A DNA stretch of 63,247 nt from Microbispora rosea. Lineage in GTDB: Bacteria; Actinomycetota; Actinomycetes; Streptosporangiales; Streptosporangiaceae. The notes beneath the pieces are model-generated. The model ran no database searches, had not been told where the DNA came from, and saw only the letters and a program-made list of their open reading frames with translations. How positions within the stretch are numbered: the stretch's first letter is position 1; each line of letters begins with the position of its first letter. Below are positions 8,200 to 16,465 of this stretch, one piece after another. The stretch covers positions 1 to 63,247 of the forward strand of contig NZ_FTNI01000040.1 in NCBI RefSeq assembly GCF_900156315.1. Direction: 5' to 3'. The position numbers were made by a program, and so were the translations under genes.

Positions 8200-8844
8200 C
8201 CTACGGTAGGCGTAGACCACCGCCTGTACGCGGTCGCGCAGGTCGAGCTTGGTGAGGATGCGCGACACGTACGTCTTGACGGTCTCCTGGCTGATGACCA
8301 ACGCCGCGGCGATCTCGCTGTTGGACAGGCCGTCGGCGATGAGGCGCAGCACCTCCAGCTCGCGCGGGGTCAGCGCGACGTCGCCCGGTGTGCCCTCGGC
8401 GGGACGGATCCGCGCCGCGTACCTGCCGACGAGCTGCCGCGTCACCTCGGGCGCCAGCAGCGCGGCACCCGTCGCGACGGTGCGGATGCCGTGCAGGAGC
8501 TGCGCCGGTGGGGCGTCCTTGAGCAGGAACCCGCTCGCTCCCGCGCGCAGCGCCTCGTACACGTACTCGTCCAGGTTGAACGTCGTCACCACGAGCACCT
8601 TGACGGGATCGTCCACCCCGGCGCCGGCCAGCAGGCGGGTCGCCTCGATGCCGTCGAGCACCGGCATGCGCACGTCCATCACCACGATGTCCGGGTTCAG
8701 CCGGCGGGCGAGGTCGACCGCGGCGCGGCCGTCCCCGCACTCGCCCACCACCTCGAGGTCGGGCTGCGCATCGATGATCGTCGCGAACCCGGTGCGGATC
8801 AGTGCCTGGTCGTCGCAGACCAGGACCCGGACCGGCGCGGTCAC
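8185..8844 (-). CDS. NarL/LuxR-family response regulator
   Basis: A 219-residue two-component regulator. The receiver domain (residues 1-120) has the acidic pair DD (11-12), phospho-acceptor Asp57 (VVMDVRMP) and Lys107 (FLLKDAPP). The C-terminal LuxR HTH is LTPRELEVLRLIADGLSNSE with the recognition region SQETVKTYVSRIL. The start is GTG 8844, overlapping the kinase stop as GTGA. It is the last gene of a CPBP protease-kinase-regulator operon. The final codons lie in a 20-bp tandem repeat. Confidence 0.93.
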   Translation of the reverse strand: MTAPVRVLVCDDQALIRTGFATIIDAQPDLEVVGECGDGRAAVDLARRLNPDIVVMDVRMPVLDGIEATRLLAGAGVDDPVKVLVVTTFNLDEYVYEALRAGASGFLLKDAPPAQLLHGIRTVATGAALLAPEVTRQLVGRYAARIRPAEGTPGDVALTPRELEVLRLIADGLSNSEIAAALVISQETVKTYVSRILTKLDLRDRVQAVVYAYRRGLVT

Positions 8845-9995
8845 GACGGGCTCCCCGCGGGGATGAGCGCCCGCACGACGAAGCCGCCGCCCGCTCGCCG
8901 GTCGGCGCTGAACTCGCCGCCCAGGGCGTCGACCCGCTCGCGGAGCCCGGCGAGACCGCGCCCGCTTCCACCGGGAGCGCCGGTTCGCGAGCCGGAGCCG
9001 TCGGTGCCGACCTCCACGAAGATCTCCTTCTCGCCGTAGCGCACCCGGACCTCGGTACGGCTGCCATGGGCGTATTTGAGGGCATTGGTCAGGGATTCCT
9101 GTACGACCCTATAGGCCACGAATTCGGCGCTGCCGGCGGATTCGGCCGGGGTGCCCTCCTCGGCGAACTCCACCGGCTGCCCGGCCCGGCGGGTCTGCTC
9201 CACCAGCGTGTGGAGTTCGCGGACGGACGGCATCCTGACGTCGGTGTCATGGTCGGGGTTGAGCAGGTCGAGCAGGCGCCGAAGGTCGGAGATGGCCCGC
9301 CGGCCGGTGTCGGTGACGGCGCTCAGGGCCGTGTCGAGACGATCGGGCGCGGCGGTCAGATAGCGTGCCGCCTCGGCCTGTACGACCATCGCCGTCACGT
9401 GATGGGTGACGACGTCGTGGAGCTCGCGGGCGATGCGGGTGCGTTCGGCGGTGCGGGTGGCCTCGGCGATGTGGCGGCGTCGTTCGGCCTCGGCGGCCCG
9501 GGTGGAGCGCAGCCAGACTCCGATGCCCCAGGCGAGGACCAGAGTCAGGTAGAACACCACGTAACCTTCCACCTTCTCGGTCGCGCCGAGCCGGTCGAGC
9601 GCGACCGCCAGCGGCACGTACGCCGCGGACAGGAGGAGCGCGGCGGCGCGCCGGTGGCGCTCCAGATGGGCGCCCGCGCTGATGAGCGCGACGGACATCG
9701 CGTTGCTCGCGAAGACGTGGTAGGCGCGGATCTGGTCGAGGACGAAGCCGAGCGACACCAGGGCCAGGCACACGGCCGGCCACCGGCGGCGAACGGCGAG
9801 CGGGAGGCACTCCAGGGCGATCACCACGAACGCCAGTGCGTCGAAGGGACGGAGCGGCAGGTCCCCGACCTGCGTCCCCTTGCCGTAGAGCGCCGGCAGG
9901 AGCGACACGACGGCCATCAGCAGCCCGAACGGCGCGTCCCGGACCACGACGTCGTACCGCCGCCACCGGTCGGCGACCCGCGCCAAGTCGATCAT
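8841..9995 (-). CDS. DesK/NarX-type sensor histidine kinase (HisKA_3)
   Basis: A 384-residue kinase starting at ATG 9995. The N-terminal half has about four or five transmembrane segments and no large sensor domain, so it probably senses membrane or cell-wall state. The phospho-acceptor is His193 in ARELHDVVTHH. The ATPase domain has VVQESLTNALKYAH (N box) and GRGLAGLRERV (G box). It is translationally coupled to the CPBP protease upstream (ATGA) and to the response regulator downstream (GTGA), so the three genes work as one unit. Confidence 0.92.
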   Translation of the reverse strand: MIDLARVADRWRRYDVVVRDAPFGLLMAVVSLLPALYGKGTQVGDLPLRPFDALAFVVIALECLPLAVRRRWPAVCLALVSLGFVLDQIRAYHVFASNAMSVALISAGAHLERHRRAAALLLSAAYVPLAVALDRLGATEKVEGYVVFYLTLVLAWGIGVWLRSTRAAEAERRRHIAEATRTAERTRIARELHDVVTHHVTAMVVQAEAARYLTAAPDRLDTALSAVTDTGRRAISDLRRLLDLLNPDHDTDVRMPSVRELHTLVEQTRRAGQPVEFAEEGTPAESAGSAEFVAYRVVQESLTNALKYAHGSRTEVRVRYGEKEIFVEVGTDGSGSRTGAPGGSGRGLAGLRERVDALGGEFSADRRAGGGFVVRALIPAGSPS

Positions 9996-10825
9996 GGGGC
10001 GAGCGTAGCGGTCGCGTCCGCCCGGGCGTGGCGCCGGAGGGGGACCAGGTTGCCACGACGGCGGGCCAGCCACATGAAGGCGATCGTCAGCAGCGCGCCG
10101 AACACCACCGCGTACGGGCTCGCCTCCGGCCCGAAGTCGCCGCCGGTGAGCAGTGCCGGGCCGGACGTCACGCCGTTCAGCAGTCCCTGGGTCGCGCCGT
10201 TGCCGGAGACCTCGGTGCTGAAGATGCCTGCCGCGGCGAAGTTCCAGCCGAAGTGCAGGCCGATCGGCAGCCACAGCGTGCGGGTGGCGGCGTAGGCGGC
10301 GGCGAGCATGCCGCCGGCCTCGATCGCGATGGCGATCGCGCCCCACAGGCCGGCGTGCTGGTTGGTCAGGTGCATCAGGCCGAACAGCAGCCCGGTCAGT
10401 GTCAGCGCGATCCACGTGCCGGTCCGCTGCTCGATGATCCGGAACAGTACGCCGCGGAAGAGCAGCTCCTCCGTCACGGCGGCGGCGGCCATGAAGCCGA
10501 GCATCCCGATCGCACCCGTCACCGAGCCGAGACCGTCGACCCGGTAGCCGCCGATGAAGGCGATGTTCACGATGACGGCCGCGAACATCCCGGCACCGAT
10601 CAGCAGCCCCCGGCCGACGGCGGGGACGGCGCCTTTCGCGCCCACCTCCACCGGCGCGCGGCGCTCGGACCACCGCACCACCCGGGCGTACACGAAGACC
10701 GCGAGGGCGGCTGTCGCGACACCGAGGACCAGGGTGAGAAACGCGTTCCCCTGCACCGCGCCCACGATCGCGCCGCCGGCGAAGGCGACCACCGCGACGG
10801 CCACGAGCTGCTTCAACAGTCGCAT
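9992..10825 (-). CDS. CPBP-family intramembrane glutamic protease
   Basis: A 277-residue polytopic membrane protein of the CAAX-processing/bacteriocin-processing (Abi) family. The catalytic motif EELLFRG is at residues 119-125, a His lies in LMHLTN (about 152), and HFGWN is further on. Its stop overlaps the kinase start. Co-expression with a membrane kinase and regulator suggests it cleaves a membrane signal or is the output of that system. A homologous role in bacteriocin immunity is known for some members but is not shown here. Confidence 0.88.
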   Translation of the reverse strand: MRLLKQLVAVAVVAFAGGAIVGAVQGNAFLTLVLGVATAALAVFVYARVVRWSERRAPVEVGAKGAVPAVGRGLLIGAGMFAAVIVNIAFIGGYRVDGLGSVTGAIGMLGFMAAAAVTEELLFRGVLFRIIEQRTGTWIALTLTGLLFGLMHLTNQHAGLWGAIAIAIEAGGMLAAAYAATRTLWLPIGLHFGWNFAAAGIFSTEVSGNGATQGLLNGVTSGPALLTGGDFGPEASPYAVVFGALLTIAFMWLARRRGNLVPLRRHARADATATLAP

Positions 10826-11136
10826 GACGACTCCTTCAGGTAAATCCGCGACCGGAGCGCCGCGGCTACGCCGAGAACGCTAGGGATTCGACGGCCTGGG
10901 ATCGTCACCGCACGGTGGACATTCGCCGGTAGCTCGCACGGGGGACAAGCCGGCGCCGCCACCAGGGCCTATACCTCGCGTATACCGGCGTCTCGAATGC
11001 TCAGGCGTGCCCGCACACTCACGCGAAGAGAAGGTGACCATGCGACGGGGCCGCCGGGGGAGGGCATGGCCGGGGGAGCAGGCGGCGGGTGCCCCGGCTG
11101 ATCGAAGGCCCGCCCCGGTGACCGGCCTCACGGGGG
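10826..11136. promoter_or_regulatory. Divergent promoter region between CPBP operon and SARP gene
   Basis: A 311-bp gap. TATAC-CTCGC-GTATA (10970-10984) is a symmetric AT-rich element offering -10-like TATACC on the plus strand and TATACG/TATAGG on the minus strand. An ATG at 11040 with GAGAAGG upstream opens only an Arg-rich frame, so I do not annotate it. Confidence 0.45.
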
Positions 11137-14100
11137 GTGACGGTGTTCGAGTTCGACGTTCTCGGGCCGCTGCGGGTGAGCCGCGACGGGGTTCCCGTTC
11201 CGCTGGGCGCGGCGATGCTGCGACGCATGCTGGCGGCCCTGCTGTGCACGCCGGGCCGGCCGGTGGCGGTGCCTGCGCTGATCGAGGCCCTGTGGGGGAG
11301 CACACCACCCCGCAGCGCGCACAAGACCCTTCAGATCTACGTGCTGCGGTTGCGGCAGGCGCTGGGCGAGCGCGACCGCGTCGTCCACTGCGCCGGTGGT
11401 TACGCCGCCGCCGTGCTGCCGCAGGAGCTGGACGCGCTGCGCTTCCGGGAACTGACGGCGGCCGGGCGGGCCGCCAGGAGGACCGCGGATCCGGCGACGG
11501 CGGGCATGCTGTTCGAGCGTGCGCTCGGTCTGTGGCGGGGACCGGCCTACACCGGCGTCGGAGACGTGGCGGTGGTCGCCGACGAGGCCCGGCGGCTGGA
11601 GGAGGAACGGCTGCTGACCTGTGAGGAGCTGGCCGTCGTCGACCTGGCCCGAGGCCGCCACGCGGAGCTGGTCACCGGCCTGACCGAGATGGCCGGGCGG
11701 CATCCGTACCGGGAACGGCTGCACGCCTGCCTGATGCTGGCCCTGGACCAGGCCGGGCGTCAGGCCGAGGCGTTACGGGTCTACCAGCGGACGCGGACCG
11801 TGCTCGGCGAGGAACTCGGCGTCGAGCCCGGCCGGATGCTGCGACGGGTGCACGAGGCGATCCTGCGAGGTGAGGCGACCGGCCCGTTCGCCGACGAGAT
11901 CCTCGGGCCGGACGGAGCCGCCTGCGCGTACGCGCGTGCCGGGCGCCTCGAAGCCCGGGACGCCGTGGGAAACACCGTGGGAAGCACCGTGGGAAACGCC
12001 GCCGGAAGCCCCATCGGAAGCGCCATCGGGGGCGACGCGGAGGGCCGGGCGGACCCGGGGTGGACGGGCGCGGGGTGGACGGGCAGAGGACGGACGGATG
12101 AGGGGTGGGCGGGGCCCGCGGCGACCGTGCCGTGCCATCTGCCCCCGGACATCGCGGACTTCACCGGACGCCGGGACACGGTGGAGTCGCTTCGGCGGTG
12201 GCTCACCGGCGCGGGCGGGCCGACCGCCGCCATGACCGCCGCGACGCCGGTCGTGGCGGTGTACGGCGGGGCGGGCACCGGCAAGACGACGCTCGCGGTC
12301 CACGTCGCCCACCGCCTGCGGGAGACGTTCGCCGACGGCCGGCTCTACGTCGACCTGCGCGGGACCTGCCCGCGGCCGATCGACCCGGCCGAGGCGCTGG
12401 CGCGGTTCCTGATCTCCCTCGGGGTGGACGCGCGGGCGGTGCCCGACGAAGCCGAGGAGCGCGGGAAGCTGTTCCGCACCGTCCTGGCCGATCGTCGCGT
12501 GCTGGTGGTGCTCGACGACGCCGCGGGCGAGGAGCAGGTCAGGCCGCTCCTGCCGGGTGGTCCGGGCTGCGCCGTGCTGGTGACGAGCAGGCGCGGGATC
12601 GCCGGGTTGAGCGCCCGCACCGTGCGCCTCGGCCCGCTCGACCCGCCATGCGCGTCGGAGCTGCTCGGGCGGATCGCCGGGCCGGTCCGGGTGGCGGCGC
12701 GGCCCACCGTAGCGGCCGAGATCGTCCGGCTCTGCGGTCACCTCCCTCTGGCCATACGGATCGCCGGGGCGAAACTGGCGCTGCGGGAGCACTGGCACCT
12801 CGGCCACCTGGCGGATCGCCTGCGGGAGGAGCGGGGGCGCCTGGACGAGCTCGCCCTCGGCGGCCAGTCGGTCCGGGCGAGGCTGGCCGCCGACTACGAC
12901 AGGCTCGACCCGACCACCCGGCGGGCGCTGCGGATGCTCGGCCTGCTCGACGTCCCCGCCTTCGCCGCCTGGATGCTCGCGGCGGCCCTCGACGTGACGG
13001 TGCGCGAGGCCGAGACGTACGCCGATCTGCTCGTCGACGCCCAGCTCCTGAGCTGCGAGGACGGCGACGGGAACGGGCGGTTCCGCTACCGCCCGCATGA
13101 GCTGGTGCGGCTCTACGCGCGGGAACGCGCCGAACTGGAGGAGCCCGCCGGCGAACGGCACACGGCGATCGTTCGCGTTCTCGCCGCGTTGCTCGCGCTG
13201 GCGGAGACGGCGGAGAGCGGCCTGCCGGAGCAGCCGGCCTCCGTCATCCGGGGCGGGGCCCCTCGCTGGTGTGCCGTCCCCGCCACCGGGGTGCTGGTCG
13301 GCGATCCGGCCGCCTGGTTCGACGGCGAACGGGAGACCCTGCTGGCGGGGGTGGCGCAGGCCTGCCGGCTCGGTCTGAGCGAGGCGGCCTGGGAACTGTC
13401 CGCCCGCGCGGCCGGCTACTACGCCTTCCGCGGCCACTACCGGGACTGGGCGTTCTCCCACGAGCTGGCGCTGCGGGCGTGCGCGGCAGGCGGCGACCAG
13501 TGGGGCGAGGCGGTGATGACGCGCGGCCTCGGCCACCTGCTCATGATCGGCGTGGAGCCGCGGCGCGGTGTCGCACCGGAGGCGATCGAGGCGGCACTCG
13601 CGGTGTTCGGCCCGGCGGGGGAACGGCACGGCGCGCTCGACCTGCTGTGCCTGCGGGCGTTCGCGCTGTGCCGTGGGGGAGACCCCGGCCAGGCCCGCGC
13701 GGTGGTGGACGAGGCCGTGGTCATGGCCGAGGAGATCGGCTACGAGCTCGCCCTGAGCCGTCTCTGGTACGTCCGCGCCGTCATCGACCGGGAGCAGGGG
13801 CTCCACGAGGACGCGCTCGCCTGCGCGGACCGCGCGTTCGGCCTGGCGATCCGCGGGAACAGTCTCGCGGCCAGGACCCTCGCCCTGCGGGAGATGGCCG
13901 CCGCCTGCCGCGACGCCGCCAGGGCCAGGCGCGTCTCCCTCCACCTGTGGGAGGGCCTGCAGATCTGCCGGCGGCGTGGGGAGCGGCTGCTCCAGGCGTA
14001 TCTGCTGCTCGCCCTCGGCGAGCTGTGCGTTCGCTTCGGCCGCGGGGACGTGGTGAAGCCGATCGAGCGGGCGCTGGCCGTGTTCGAGGAGTTCGGGGTT

Positions 14101-14445
14101 CCTTCCGGGCAGGCCGCCGGGCTCCGCGTCCTGGGCGAGTCACACCGTCTTGGCGGCCGGTCCGGCCAGGCGGTACGCGCGCTCGGCGACGCCGTACGCG
14201 TGGCGCGCGGGCTGCGCGACCTCCACGAGCAGGCGCTCGCGCTGACGGCCCTCGGCCGGGCCCAGCACGACCGCGGCGACCGGGAGGCGGCCACGCGGTC
14301 CTGGACGGCGGCCCACCGGCTGTTCCTGCGACTCGGCAACACCGCCGAGGCCGCCGAGACCGCTGTGGCGGGCGCGGGCGGGGCCCTGCCCGGTCACGAC
14401 AACCGGCGGATGACGACGCCCAGCACCTCGCTCACCGGCAGGTAA
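11137..14445 (+). CDS. SARP-family activator with NB-ARC and TPR domains (AfsR-like architecture)
   Basis: A 1102-residue regulator. The order is: winged-helix DNA-binding domain (residues 1-95, FDVLGPLRVSRDG), bacterial transcriptional activator domain (about 100-240, with the typical PYRERLHACLMLALDQAGRQ), a repetitive Gly-rich linker (about 260-325), an NB-ARC ATPase (Walker A GGAGTGKTTLA near 376, then VLVVLDDA), and a long helical/TPR region to the C-terminus. The start is GTG 11137 or, with a better-spaced GGGGGG, GTG 11143. Such SARPs activate peptide or antibiotic clusters by binding 11-bp repeats; that repeat is present at 14904-14936. Its 3' end overlaps the S26 peptidase gene by 52 bp. 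Confidence 0.9.
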   Translation: MTVFEFDVLGPLRVSRDGVPVPLGAAMLRRMLAALLCTPGRPVAVPALIEALWGSTPPRSAHKTLQIYVLRLRQALGERDRVVHCAGGYAAAVLPQELDALRFRELTAAGRAARRTADPATAGMLFERALGLWRGPAYTGVGDVAVVADEARRLEEERLLTCEELAVVDLARGRHAELVTGLTEMAGRHPYRERLHACLMLALDQAGRQAEALRVYQRTRTVLGEELGVEPGRMLRRVHEAILRGEATGPFADEILGPDGAACAYARAGRLEARDAVGNTVGSTVGNAAGSPIGSAIGGDAEGRADPGWTGAGWTGRGRTDEGWAGPAATVPCHLPPDIADFTGRRDTVESLRRWLTGAGGPTAAMTAATPVVAVYGGAGTGKTTLAVHVAHRLRETFADGRLYVDLRGTCPRPIDPAEALARFLISLGVDARAVPDEAEERGKLFRTVLADRRVLVVLDDAAGEEQVRPLLPGGPGCAVLVTSRRGIAGLSARTVRLGPLDPPCASELLGRIAGPVRVAARPTVAAEIVRLCGHLPLAIRIAGAKLALREHWHLGHLADRLREERGRLDELALGGQSVRARLAADYDRLDPTTRRALRMLGLLDVPAFAAWMLAAALDVTVREAETYADLLVDAQLLSCEDGDGNGRFRYRPHELVRLYARERAELEEPAGERHTAIVRVLAALLALAETAESGLPEQPASVIRGGAPRWCAVPATGVLVGDPAAWFDGERETLLAGVAQACRLGLSEAAWELSARAAGYYAFRGHYRDWAFSHELALRACAAGGDQWGEAVMTRGLGHLLMIGVEPRRGVAPEAIEAALAVFGPAGERHGALDLLCLRAFALCRGGDPGQARAVVDEAVVMAEEIGYELALSRLWYVRAVIDREQGLHEDALACADRAFGLAIRGNSLAARTLALREMAAACRDAARARRVSLHLWEGLQICRRRGERLLQAYLLLALGELCVRFGRGDVVKPIERALAVFEEFGVPSGQAAGLRVLGESHRLGGRSGQAVRALGDAVRVARGLRDLHEQALALTALGRAQHDRGDREAATRSWTAAHRLFLRLGNTAEAAETAVAGAGGALPGHDNRRMTTPSTSLTGR

Positions 14446-14861
14446 CCCCAATGCCGGGAGTCCCGGCTGGTCGGGCCGTCGCCGAGGACCACCAGCCGGC
14501 CGGCCGGGACCACGTCGCCCGGAGCGGCGTGCACGCCCGGTGCGACCTGGTCGGGCACTCTGTCGCCCGGCATCGCGGCCACCCGCTTGATCAGCCACTC
14601 CGTCTCACGCAGTCCGGACGCGCGTCCGGAGGAGCCCGCGCCGCCCGGCTGGAGGCGCCGGAAGACCACCACCTGGCCGCGCCGCAGGACCGCCCGCCCG
14701 CCGCGCCGGATGAGCACCCGATCTCCCGGCTGGTACGTCGGAACCATGCTGGTCCCGGCCACTCGTACCACGACGAAGCGCCGCCGGGCCGCGGCCACCC
14801 CGGCGGCCACCCCGGCGGCGACCACGGCGGGCGACAGCAGCGAAATCACGAGATGTTGCAT
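14394..14861 (-). CDS. S26-family signal peptidase, single N-terminal membrane anchor
   Basis: A 155-residue type I signal peptidase homologue. The start is ATG 14861 (MQHLVISL) after AAAGG; a frame beginning at 15002 has no coding character before this Met. The transmembrane helix is about residues 3-24. The catalytic Ser38 sits in GTSMVP, the general-base Lys92 in LIKRVAAMPGD, and the C-terminal GD...SRDSRHWG box is present. It is divergent from the six-Cys peptide at 15048 and faces an 11-bp repeat array. It probably cuts the peptide after its AQA motif, since the ABC transporter lacks a peptidase domain. It overlaps the SARP 3' end. Confidence 0.9.
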   Translation of the reverse strand: MQHLVISLLSPAVVAAGVAAGVAAARRRFVVVRVAGTSMVPTYQPGDRVLIRRGGRAVLRRGQVVVFRRLQPGGAGSSGRASGLRETEWLIKRVAAMPGDRVPDQVAPGVHAAPGDVVPAGRLVVLGDGPTSRDSRHWGYLPVSEVLGVVIRRLS

Positions 14862-14875
14862 GATCAACCTTTCGG

Positions 14876-14903
14876 CCCGGCAGCCGATCGTGATTCTGCC
14901 GGG
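14876..14903. promoter_or_regulatory. 8-bp inverted repeat in the protease/peptide intergenic region
   Basis: CCCGGCAG (14876-14883) and CTGCCGGG (14896-14903) flank a 12-base AT-richer loop. It lies between the S26 start and the 11-bp repeats. It may be an operator or a 5'-UTR hairpin for the minus-strand transcript. Confidence 0.45.
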
Positions 14904-14936
14904 CCCCGGCTGCGCCCCGCCTGCGCCCCGGTTGCG
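14904..14936. promoter_or_regulatory. Three tandem 11-bp repeats, candidate SARP binding site
   Basis: CCCCGGCTGCG (14904-14914), CCCCGCCTGCG (14915-14925) and CCCCGGTTGCG (14926-14936) are in perfect 11-bp register. SARP regulators are known to bind direct repeats on one face of the helix with this period. On the minus strand, eight bases after the array comes AATCAC, a possible -10 for the S26 gene. The array is in the divergent promoter of the protease and peptide genes, beside a SARP gene. Confidence 0.65.
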
Positions 14937-15047
14937 CGGCTCCTGCCGCACGGCGCGCAGCCGGCGCGCAACCGCGGCGAAGGCCGCGCCGAGCATCCTC
15001 ACAGGGCGGGCGGCCTACCACGCCCGAACCCAGCCAAGGGAGAAACC

Positions 15048-15257
15048 ATGATCCGTACGCTGCACCGCCTGGGAGACCGGCTGCTCGAAAGGCTCCTCCC
15101 CGGCGCCGAAGCACAGGCCGACAACTGTTTCGAATACTGGCCGACGGGTGGCTGCAACCGCTACAAGGACTGCTACCCCAATCCCACCGGCTTCCTCTGC
15201 ATCACGTATTGGCGGAGCAGCTGCGGCGGCGCCTGGCAGAACATCGGCTACTGCTGA
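15048..15257 (+). CDS. Six-cysteine secreted/processed peptide precursor (69 aa)
   Basis: ATG 15048 follows AAGGGAG by five bases. Residues 1-24 form an amphipathic, Leu/Arg-rich leader (RLGDRLLERLLPG) ending in E-A-Q-A, an AxA signal-peptidase-like site. It has no long hydrophobic core, so it is not an ordinary Sec signal. The remaining 45 residues have Cys at 27, 36, 42, 51, 59 and 69 and are rich in Tyr, Trp, Asn and Gly: three possible disulfides. The YW/GFLC/CGG pattern recalls the methylamine dehydrogenase light chain, which also needs MauD/MauE, but this is a loose likeness. Downstream genes supply disulfide chemistry and export. It is probably the product of the cluster. Confidence 0.8.
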   Translation: MIRTLHRLGDRLLERLLPGAEAQADNCFEYWPTGGCNRYKDCYPNPTGFLCITYWRSSCGGAWQNIGYC

Positions 15258-15275
15258 CGCCGGCCGACACGTCCA

Positions 15276-15803
15276 ATGGTCTATGCCGTGCTGACCGTCC
15301 GGCTCGTGCTGACGGGGGTCTTCCTGGTCTCCGTCCTCACGAAGCTGCGCACGCGGCGGGCCTTCGGCGATTTCACCACGGCGGTGCGGCGGCTCGGCGG
15401 CCTTCCCTCGCGTCTCGCCACGCCCGCCGCCGTGGTGGTCGTCGCCGTCGAGGCCGGAACCGTCGTCATGCTGGCGGCGCCCGGCCTCGACGGCGACGCC
15501 AGGGCAGGCCTCCTGCTCGCCGGGGGCCTGCTCCTCGGGTTCGCCGCGGTCCTGGTCGCGGCGCTGCGGCGCGGGACGACCGTCGCGTGCCGATGCTTCG
15601 GCGGATCGGGCGAGCCGGTCAACCGCCGGCACGTGGCGCGCAACGCCGTTCTCGTCGCGTGCGCGGTGGCCGGGGCCGCCATGTCGTCCGCCGCGGGCGG
15701 CACGCCCGTCGCGCCGCCCGCCGCCGCGCTCTGCCTGCTCGGGGCCTCGGTCGCCGTCGGTGCCGTCGTGCTCCTCGACGACCTGGTCCACCTCCTCCGA
15801 TGA
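15276..15803 (+). CDS. MauE/DoxX-like redox membrane protein
   Basis: A 175-residue protein with four predicted membrane helices (about 3-22, 50-70, 80-98, 120-170 in two passes). The conserved CRCFG motif of MauE-type proteins is at residues 105-109. MauE, with the thioredoxin-like MauD, is needed to form the disulfides of the methylamine dehydrogenase light chain. Here it sits 18 bases after the six-Cys peptide and is followed by a membrane thioredoxin. The inferred role is to pass electrons across the membrane during peptide disulfide formation or isomerisation. No strong ribosome site precedes it, suggesting coupling to the peptide gene. Confidence 0.85.
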   Translation: MVYAVLTVRLVLTGVFLVSVLTKLRTRRAFGDFTTAVRRLGGLPSRLATPAAVVVVAVEAGTVVMLAAPGLDGDARAGLLLAGGLLLGFAAVLVAALRRGTTVACRCFGGSGEPVNRRHVARNAVLVACAVAGAAMSSAAGGTPVAPPAAALCLLGASVAVGAVVLLDDLVHLLR

Positions 15804-15822
15804 CCCTCCGGGAGTCGCCGGC

Positions 15823-15905
15823 CCTCCGACGTCCGCCGACCCCCTGATGTCCGCTGCCCCTCCGACGTCCGTTGACCCCCCTGATGCCCGTTGACCCCTT
15901 GATGG
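15823..15905. repeat. Imperfect 17-20-bp tandem repeats between MauE- and thioredoxin-like genes
   Basis: About four and a half alternating units of the form CTCCGACGTCCGYYGACCCC and CTGATGTCCGCTGCCCC fill most of the 114-bp gap between the two redox genes and run up to the ribosome site of the second. The array leaves the operon intact and may tune spacing or RNA stability. Confidence 0.7.
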
Positions 15906-15917
15906 AAGGGAACGCCC

Positions 15918-16460
15918 ATGGCCGTCCTGGTCGCCGCCGTCGTCCTGCTCGGCGGGCTCGTCCTGGTGAACCTGCTCCTGACCGGCGCGGTCATCAGGAG
16001 ACTCAGGAAAACCACCGAGGAGTCCCGTGCCGGGAGACTGCCGGGAAGTCCCGGGCTCGGCGTGGGCGCCGAGGTCCCGGCCTTCTCCGCGCTCACGGTC
16101 ACGGACACGAAGGTCACCAGGGACGACTTCGCGGGCGAGCGCACCCTCGTCGGGTTCTTCAGCACCGACTGCCCGCACTGCCTGCCGAAGGCGCCCACCT
16201 TCGTCGCGACCGCCCGTGACGCCGCCTCCGACGGCGTACGCGTGCTGGCGGTGGTGGTGGAGGGCGAGCGGAGACCCGCCGAGCTGCTCGCCGCCCTAAC
16301 CGACGAGGTGAGCGTCGTCGTGGAGGGCGAAGGCGGCGCGATGGCGGACGCGTTCGAGGTCAGGGCCTTCCCGTCGTTCTTCCTGGTCGGCCCCGACGGG
16401 ACCGTCGCCGGCAGCAGCCTGAAGCCGGAGCTGCCGGCGGGCGCGCCGACCCCCGCCTGA
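15918..16460 (+). CDS. Membrane-anchored TlpA/MauD-like thiol-disulfide oxidoreductase
   Basis: A 180-residue protein. An N-terminal membrane helix (about residues 3-25) anchors a thioredoxin-fold domain outside the cell. The active site is CPHC (85-88) within FFSTDCPHC. The cis-Pro loop is AFPSFF, and VGPDGTV follows as in TlpA/MauD. The ribosome site GGAAGGG precedes ATG 15918. With the MauE-like protein it forms the expected pair for oxidising or shuffling cysteines of the exported six-Cys peptide. The next gene, the ABC transporter, starts 5 bases downstream. Confidence 0.9.
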   Translation: MAVLVAAVVLLGGLVLVNLLLTGAVIRRLRKTTEESRAGRLPGSPGLGVGAEVPAFSALTVTDTKVTRDDFAGERTLVGFFSTDCPHCLPKAPTFVATARDAASDGVRVLAVVVEGERRPAELLAALTDEVSVVVEGEGGAMADAFEVRAFPSFFLVGPDGTVAGSSLKPELPAGAPTPA

Positions 16461-16465
16461 CCGGC

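Noticed and set aside
8802..10295. Long plus-strand frame opposite the kinase and CPBP genes
   Set aside because: His/Gln/Gly-rich antisense translation of two clear minus-strand genes; no ribosome site or domain.
11040..11624. ATG with a good GAGAAGG site before the SARP gene
   Set aside because: It opens an Arg/Ala-rich frame overlapping the SARP coding region out of phase; the SARP frame clearly carries the conserved domains.
13269..15047. Long plus-strand open frame running through the SARP 3' half into the six-Cys peptide
   Set aside because: Its upstream part is Arg/Pro/Gly-rich shadow of the SARP and S26 genes; only the last 69 codons, after their own ATG and ribosome site, look coding.
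15048..15257. Calling the six-Cys peptide a methylamine dehydrogenase light chain
   Set aside because: Only a loose YW/GFLC/CGG likeness; it is far shorter, with too few Cys, and no mauB, mauG or amicyanin gene is near.
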